DNA of 64,000 nt, from NCBI RefSeq assembly GCF_964340395.1, contig NC_135566.1:15056501-15120500 (forward strand), written 5' to 3'. Positions 57,226-64,000 of the stretch are shown here, one piece after another. Position 1 is the first letter of the stretch, and every line of letters starts with the position of its first letter. Position numbers and translations under genes: made by a program. The DNA comes from Glandiceps talaboti. Its lineage: Eukaryota; Hemichordata; Enteropneusta; Spengelidae. Under the pieces are notes generated by a model. It saw nothing but the letters and a program-made list of their open reading frames with translations. It did no database searches and was not told the DNA's origin.

Positions 57226-58263
57226 AGGAGGATGACTGACAGCACATCTAGTCAGTAAAACTTTCTTGTTATATTCTTAAAACATTCTTCTTTGTTTCTT
57301 CAAAATACAAGAAGCATGAATCACATTCTACGAAAAATCTTGAAATGTTTCCAATGAAGTAGTGACATAATTTATACAAACGTTTGTACATCTTCTCAAG
57401 ACACACTGGCATGATTAACGATCTTCCTTCACTAATGAACTTCATCACAGTTTATAATCATCACATACTTGTTACTTTATCTGGTATCTCACCATCACAC
57501 CTGCTGTTTTCTCAATCAAGAAAGACTGTTTTCTTGATCAAGACAGACTTCCTGTTAATTGTGTGGTGTATCATTAGTAAAACAACAGATACTAAATAGT
57601 GATATACTGTTAAGTGATGAGTAGGTGTGAATTATGTCTACAAGGATCCACAAAACATGGAACAGTTAAATTAATAGGTACCTTACTTGTAAATTAGTAG
57701 ACCCACATGGATCTACAAAACATGTATCACCATAATCCATAGATCATACAAAGAGAAAACGCTAAGTCCAGTAACTATATGTGTGGTCGTTCTCTACAAT
57801 CTCTTTCTCCATGTCTAGTCAAATGGACAAAGTCTATCAAAAATCTAGCTAAATCTCCTGCTGGGGAAAGGGTGAACAGCGCATGTCAGTAGTAATCCAC
57901 CATACACTGAGAGGCAGTTGTAAATATAATTACTTACTGCATTCAGTGTACTACAAACTCAAACTCTAGTTTGAAAGTGAGGATGCGATAACGTCATCAT
58001 GTTTATATAAACGCTCCAATAGTATTCAACTATTGCTGTCGGTAGTATGAACAGCCAGTGGACTATATAGTGGAGAGAAAGTTCGTAGAAAATGACCACA
58101 TGTACAATTACTAGACCAGCAAACGATCATCTTTTCCATCATCAAGGCATTCTTTGTACAAAGAAACCTTAGAAATGATGTAATATCAGAAAATTTTTAT
58201 TTTCCTAAAGCCTTGAAGTACTACAAATGATACATGTACATACAAATTTATAGAATTACTAGC

Positions 58264-58423
58264 AATGCTTTTACTAAGTTTGGGGAATCCTGGTAACGGA
58301 AGGGGAGAAACATGGTAAAACTTACACATTAATCTTAGAGATTGAACCCTGGGAAAACACCTGGGGAACTCAGGTAGATTTGCTTTTAATACTTACATGT
58401 ACTAACTGAACAAAAACACTGAC
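58264..58423. mobile_element. CTTAGCAAAAAC-type MITE, copy 4 (inverted)
   Basis: In the reverse orientation it shares GAACTCAGGTAGATTT, GGGAAAACACC and GGTAACGGAAGGGGAGAAAC with copies 1 and 3. The termini are degraded. Confidence 0.6.
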
Positions 58424-60059
58424 TTGGCCTGGTTGATATTTTTTAACAATGTGATTGCACTGAAAAATGAAACGAACCATGGCCTTTGCTGCAGCATATA
58501 CAAGTACCTGCAGCTGAACAGCCTTTTCTTTTTGTTTGAGTTACAAACACAGGTAGAGTTAAACACCAGACATGCATATTGGACCGGTGTTTTTCAATTT
58601 TGCCAGACATCTTCTTGAATAGCTTTTGTAAGACTACAAACTCTCTGATGTCGCTTTGTTAATTCTGGACTCTAAATGCTACGAGCCATCAGCCTGCCTA
58701 CAATTACACGTTTTGTAATCTATTCATCCAAACAACCATTTGAGAGGCACTGTTATTATGTCAACTACAAGAATCTCAAAACGCATCAAATCTTCCATTT
58801 CAAAGCTTTAGCATTCTTTTTTCCGACTACATACAGACAGAGAATGTCATGTATACTCATGTTAAACACAGTATCTGTTCAGTTTGCAAATTTGAACCCT
58901 ATAATCCCCAATCAAGCTCAAAATCGTGAACACTTTTCTTTCCACTGAATTACACCTAACATATTTCTGTGGCAGCCCTCTGGCCATCTTTACAACACAG
59001 CTGCTGTATAGGAAACGCCTTTACAACACCATCAAAGACCTTTCTCTGAACGTGTCCACCGCAGTGTAATCTACGCCTGTAGGGCTGATGGTCAGTCCGA
59101 TTAAGTTCATTCAGTATGGTAGTTTGGACGAGAATCTAATGAAATGGGATTTAATCTCACCAATGTCAGCATGTGTTTATTCTGACTAATAAGAATGAAT
59201 GGCTTTACATCCCCACCAAAGTCAACTCCCTCGGATTCTTGTTTCTTACACAGTTAGATTTGATCCCCGTGAGTTAATGATATAACCCCACGGCTGTTGA
59301 TACACCCCTTGATACAATCTTGCAGTTTCTGCAGACAACAACTCTGATCTTCAACAACTTCTAACAAAGCATTTCCTCTCCCAAGAAGCAGATAAGAAAG
59401 AAGCAGTTGGTTTCATGTAGGTGTAGGTGTCTTACACCTGCTACACACACATAATCTAACTATTTCTTACTAATTTTAGGGAGTTTTGTACACAAATGTG
59501 GAAGTCCTCAGAATGCTACAACTTCAAGGAATCTGTGACATGTTAAAACAGAGGCAAGAAAGAATATATGCTATTAAAAAAAGTGACATTTAATTAGATT
59601 AACGCAAATTTCTACCTGTGGTGATACTGGTGTATCATGGTTTCTGTTGGTCATCCTTTTGCCAAGTATGCTGCTTTGGGTGTATTCATACAAATTTGAG
59701 ATACAATGGTTTCTGATGACTAATACATAGTTGCTTCACAGCTTCACAACTTCACAACTTATGTACATTTAGTCTCGCCATATTTCCCATGGCAATTCAT
59801 TTTCACGAACAGATGAACCATGAACTGGCTGGCATTCAGGACATTACTTTTAATTTCTCCAGCTGATTTTGCGATATGATACTTTTTGGCAGATCTACTT
59901 CATGGACTGGTATTTTTCATTCTTGCAATGTTGAATCATGATACAAGGTTCTTTCTACAGGAATGGTATCTCTTACTCTTGTCCAGTCGAACTCAAGACA
60001 TAGTGATTTCTATTGGTTCTAACTCACAGCATGAAAGTTTCACAAACTGTACCAGTAAA

Positions 60060-60480
60060 TTAATCTTGTGATACAGCACTGTCTGATGGCTCGAACTTAC
60101 GAAAGTTACAGCACCAAGTTTCCCACTCTGGATGAGTCTATTAAAGTCGTCCTATAGTACTTTAACTTCTGATAGCTCCAACTTACGACACCAAATTTCT
60201 CACAATGGACAAGTCTATCAAAAAAATTTGATATAACACTTTCTGACGCTCACTCCTGGCATCAAAGTTTCCCACACTGGATGAGTCTATCAAACTCATG
60301 ATACAGCACTGGCTGATGGCTCTACCTTACGGCACCAAATTTCTCACTCTGGATAAGTCTATCAAACTCGTCATACAGCAGTGTGTGACAATGCCAACTT
60401 TACAGCACCAAGTTTTTCACGCTGGACGAGTCGAGTCTATCAAACTTTTGATATAGCACTTTCTGACGGCTACGAAAACA
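60060..60480. repeat. ~75-85-bp diverged tandem repeat
   Basis: About five units built from CACCAAATTTCTCACTCTGG, then ATGAGTCTATCAAACTC, then ATACAGCACTGGCTGATGGC and TCTACCTTACGG. Divergence is substantial, so the array is old. Confidence 0.85.
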
Positions 60481-61389
60481 CAACATGGATGTTTCAAACT
60501 CTGGACAAGGCTAGCCAAAGTCAGAGTTGTTTCTGATGACCTGATTTCGTCTTCAATATGGTGAAATACCATCATCTCTGTGACTATCTCACACTAACAC
60601 ACCTACTTCATTTTGACCTGCATGCGTCCATATTCACTAAGGGTAACTTTTTGTTCCTTTTTCTCAATATCTGTTTTCTTTACATCAGACCACGAGTTGA
60701 CTTTTGAAATGTCACTCAAAAAGCACAGTACAATAAAAGACTATTCTATATTTTCAAATGATGGCGACAACCCTGAGTCTGTGAAAGGATTGCCTTTATT
60801 TACAGCAGACAGAAGATAGAAGTAAGCGAAGACTTCTTGCTTGATGTTCAGTGTGTTGGATAATTGGCCAACTCTTTACATGTCAGGGGTAGGGCCGTAG
60901 TCGTCTAACACTAACGGTACCAATTAGTGAGTATTGTTGTTGCATAACACAATTCACGACTGCGTTGAAAGGTTTCAATCGTTGCACATAGTTCAAGTAG
61001 AGCCGACATAGCCATTAAACCAGTCACAACTAAAAGACTAATGACAAATTGCACATTTTCCCCCTGGGACTTGCATTTGTACACCCTTGATAAAAGAACA
61101 GTAGCCATCCAGTAAAATGTACCAACTAGATACATTTAATGACCCTTTTTTTTCAGTAAACTCTGGAAACTAGAATCTGGAATCTGTTTATACATGTACA
61201 TAGCACAGTTGTGAAAATAGCACAGTTTGTGAAATTATATCATTAATACAAAAACTGTAGTTGTCATGAATTTCAGAATCTTGATGGTGAACTAGAGGAG
61301 ATTGGGAATTTGAGAACATTTTTTTCTTGTGATAAAAGGGGATAACAGGTATCAATTAAAATTACTCTATTGTCAATTTTTCTCATTAA

Positions 61390-61735
61390 TGTAGCCACAT
61401 GGATGAGGATTAGGGTATTTATTTTGGCTTTTCAATGTACAAAACAATTTTATCATGGCTTCATACTTGAAAAATCAATGTGAAACAACATTGACAAAGT
61501 CACTCAATAGCTTGTAAAAAGCTAAAAACCGTGTAAAACGTTTGTTATTGTATGTACAATAACAAATATTTTACACATATATTTATCTTTTGCAATTTGC
61601 TGAGTTACAAACAAGGACTTCATATATGTTGTTTCACATTGATTTTTCAAATAGGAAGCCATGACAAAATTATTTTATAAATTGAAAATCCAAAATAAAT
61701 ATTAAATCCTCATCCGTATGACCACTTTAATCCAC
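61390..61735. mobile_element. Full-length palindromic MITE (~345 bp)
   Basis: Nearly the whole element is an inverted repeat. The left arm (CACATGGATGAGGATTAGGG, then TATTTATTTTGG, then TTTATCATGGCTTCATACTT, then GAAAAATCAATGTGAAACAA) is mirrored by the right arm, which ends TCCTCATCCGTATGACCACT. The centre is TTTGTTATTGTATGTACAAT. A TTAA sits at or near each end, as for piggyBac-type insertion, but the boundary is uncertain. A truncated relative is at about 1184-1421. Confidence 0.85.
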
Positions 61736-64000
61736 AATGTACTCTCTCATAGTATAAATGGAATAGTATGATTCATACTACTCAAATTATACTGTACTGA
61801 GAGTACATTTCATGTCTGACAGTTACATGTACCATGAATTCAGGAATTTTTGACAACACACGCCTTTGGAATACCAATATTGCACATTGTATTACACAGG
61901 GTTTTTGTATCTCTCATGACAAGAGTTGATAATGTGACCATTTGACATTTGCGGAACTCTGACCTTTGTTAATCTTTCCGCACTCACCCTTGTTGTAAAT
62001 AATTCAGAATTCCTTTCCTCAAATCTGTAAATTTTCCATTAATTAAGCTATTTAGACATAATTATATGTATTATAACTGACTGAAATTTTACACCTGCTA
62101 TTTTCTCAAATGAATCAAAGTTAATCACCCAGGGAATCCATACTGATATATTGCAAAACATTCGCCAAAGAGTTTGGTTTTTAATTCAACCCGGATACTT
62201 TTGGAAAAACAAACTTTTGCCATTTTACAGTTTTCACCCAGTTAGCAGACTTTTTTATAAATTACTGAGCCTAATACATTGTGTGTATGTAAAAAACATT
62301 TGGTCACTAATTAATTTTCCACTTTGGTTTCCAGCAAATTAAATCGACCATTAGTCTTCAGTGGAAATTTGCATGTTCACATTACTTTTTCTGGGTCTCA
62401 TTTCTGACCACACTGCCTCATTCTAAATTTCATTTACATTTCTGTTTGGTTCTTTTCCAATGCTAATAATAGCATCAGTAATAGAGTTGACAGAAAACAG
62501 TACATTATGGCATAAGTCTGTTTAAACGCTACTTAGTAAACTGGCAAACAAATCAATACCTATCTATTGTTTTAGGAAGTTGCTGCATACCAAGGCCAAA
62601 ACATTAACCCTCGCAAATCAATAAACCTAGGTCTGAAGTATGATCAGAATTTAACGTTCAAACTAAAACAGAAGTGTTGTCTTTTCTTTGTCGTTATTTT
62701 ACAAATATTCGTTTCCATTGGGTCAATGACTCTGCCACTGTTTATTCACAGGTAGGCTGATAGAGGGCGATATTGCATGTCTACTGTAGAAAGTACTGCA
62801 AGTAGTGTGAACTTGGGGATGTCACTACTTAGATTACACTAGTTGTTGCTGGTTTTCAAATTAGTTTTGAAGCAAACCTACTTATATAAATAACAAGAGA
62901 GGTTACATGTCCTATTGTAACACAGTAAAGCCAAAGAATCAGTTTCTGACTCGGCTAGCTAGCTAGCTTAATGCTAAACATTGGACTGGCAATAACATTA
63001 GCATGTGTTAGCAACTGGAAGGGTTACTGATACACCTTTATCAACCTAGTGTTAACATATAACACCAGGCTAACCTTATGGCTGACACTGGGTTAGACAA
63101 TTGAAAAGGAATTCTTGAGGTATAATTTATCACGTATCCACACCCATATACATTGTAAATCATATGATAAATAGGAAAGCTGTATATTTTGAGATACATC
63201 ATGTATGATGATACTGTTTCAGTCAATTTTGAGTTGAACAGATGACGTACAAAGTTCAGGAACTATAACTACAGACAGTACTTTAAGAGTACTTTTTCCC
63301 AATCTGTCATCAGTGTGTACAAATGTACCACTGTGTCAGTTTGTACACACCTAGGAACTTATCGTATAATTTTGTATAGCAAGTACTCATAACATAGACA
63401 CTTGTTTGACACATCAGTACATACAAGGTGTGTACTAGTTTTTTGTTCAACTCCTGAAGGCTTCAATTCACATTTTGTTCTGTAGGTACATTGTACTTTA
63501 CTGTACTGACAACGTATTCAACATTCAGTGAACTGGACATACTGCATATAGATACACCATCAGTCATCTACACAATGTTGTCAAACATATTAGTTTGAAA
63601 AGAGTGATGAAGGTTACTGTAGGTATTCCTCCTCCCCATTTTGACCACAGGGTGTACACATGTATATACAATTGTATGCATATAGGTTTGACACCATTTC
63701 AGTGCACACACACAGACAATACCCTTGTTATCAGTATGTGAATACTTACTAGGTAAAATCTACCTGCATTTTTCTACACTTCCCTACCAAAATATCATGA
63801 ATGACAGGTACATGTACACTATCTTTTTTACTATGTGATATCTCTTTCTCTTTCACCAGGATTTTCAAAACTTAGCATCAACACTGCAATAATACTATAT
63901 ACATGTATTCCACAAGTTTTGAATGTCAGTTCAAGTCCTCTTTTTAAATCATCATCCAATAATTTCTGTATGTTACAACATGTATCGGGGTATAGCCTGA

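Larger units (their letters stand above)
50208..64000. other. Region without a recognisable gene
   Basis: About 13.8 kb with no exon that I can support. Short open frames (for example about 50448-50654 on + and 60911-61135 on -, the latter with two hydrophobic stretches) lack homology, splice context or codon support. The region holds the tandem and mobile elements listed separately. It may be upstream TTC28 sequence or intergenic DNA. Confidence 0.55.

Noticed and set aside
60911-61135. 74-codon - strand frame with two hydrophobic stretches
   Set aside because: No homology recognised, no splice or promoter context, and frames of this length are common in AT-rich DNA.
1-64000. Prokaryotic-type systems (CRISPR, operons, phage defence)
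   Set aside because: Spliced metazoan genes, long introns and microsatellites show a eukaryotic chromosome; the tandem repeats lack the spacer pattern of CRISPR arrays.

Overview
This window looks like nuclear DNA from an invertebrate animal, probably marine. It is AT-rich and intron-rich, has canonical GT/AG splice sites, and carries many microsatellites, minisatellites and hairpin-type transposon remnants. The largest gene encodes TTC28, a protein found across metazoans. I cannot name the species. No tRNA, rRNA, CRISPR array or bacterial-type operon was seen.

Two protein-coding genes are clear, and they converge tail to tail. On the + strand, 6127-16747 holds the last seven exons (350 residues) of an FAD-dependent oxidoreductase of the geranylgeranyl-reductase family. 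Its 5' exons, including the FAD dinucleotide-binding motif, are not visible and probably lie before position 1. On the - strand, 38429-20945 holds thirteen phase-consistent exons (2,551 residues) of TTC28: a long array of 40-residue TPR repeats, a CHAT (caspase-like) domain, and a 727-residue disordered tail. The CHAT domain keeps its histidine but has a histidine where the catalytic cysteine should be, so it reads as a pseudo-protease. The first TPR of vertebrate TTC28 is not found in its expected place. Instead there are two phase-compatible candidate alternative first exons: 50164-50138, and 37548-37482, the latter just downstream of a nuclear-receptor DR2, an RFX X-box and a CCAAT box.

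Layout: 1-6126, upstream DNA with three fold-back elements and an ~870 bp CATA array; 6127-16747, oxidoreductase exons with repeat-laden introns; 16748-20944, convergent intergenic DNA with tandem repeats; 20945-38429, TTC28; 38430-50137, a probable long TTC28 5' intron with a 24-bp satellite showing higher-order structure, several dispersed elements and one orphan exon-like segment; 50208-64000, no convincing gene, but several well-formed mobile elements. These include a 239-bp fold-back element with an exact 9-bp target duplication.

The two genes have no evident shared pathway. TTC28 orthologues act as scaffolds at the midzone and midbody in cell division. The oxidoreductase family reduces isoprenoid double bonds in bacteria, archaea and plastids; its animal substrate is unknown to me. 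The least expected features are the reductase in an animal genome, the pseudo-CHAT domain, the candidate internal promoter, the higher-order satellite, and the diversity of non-autonomous fold-back transposons.
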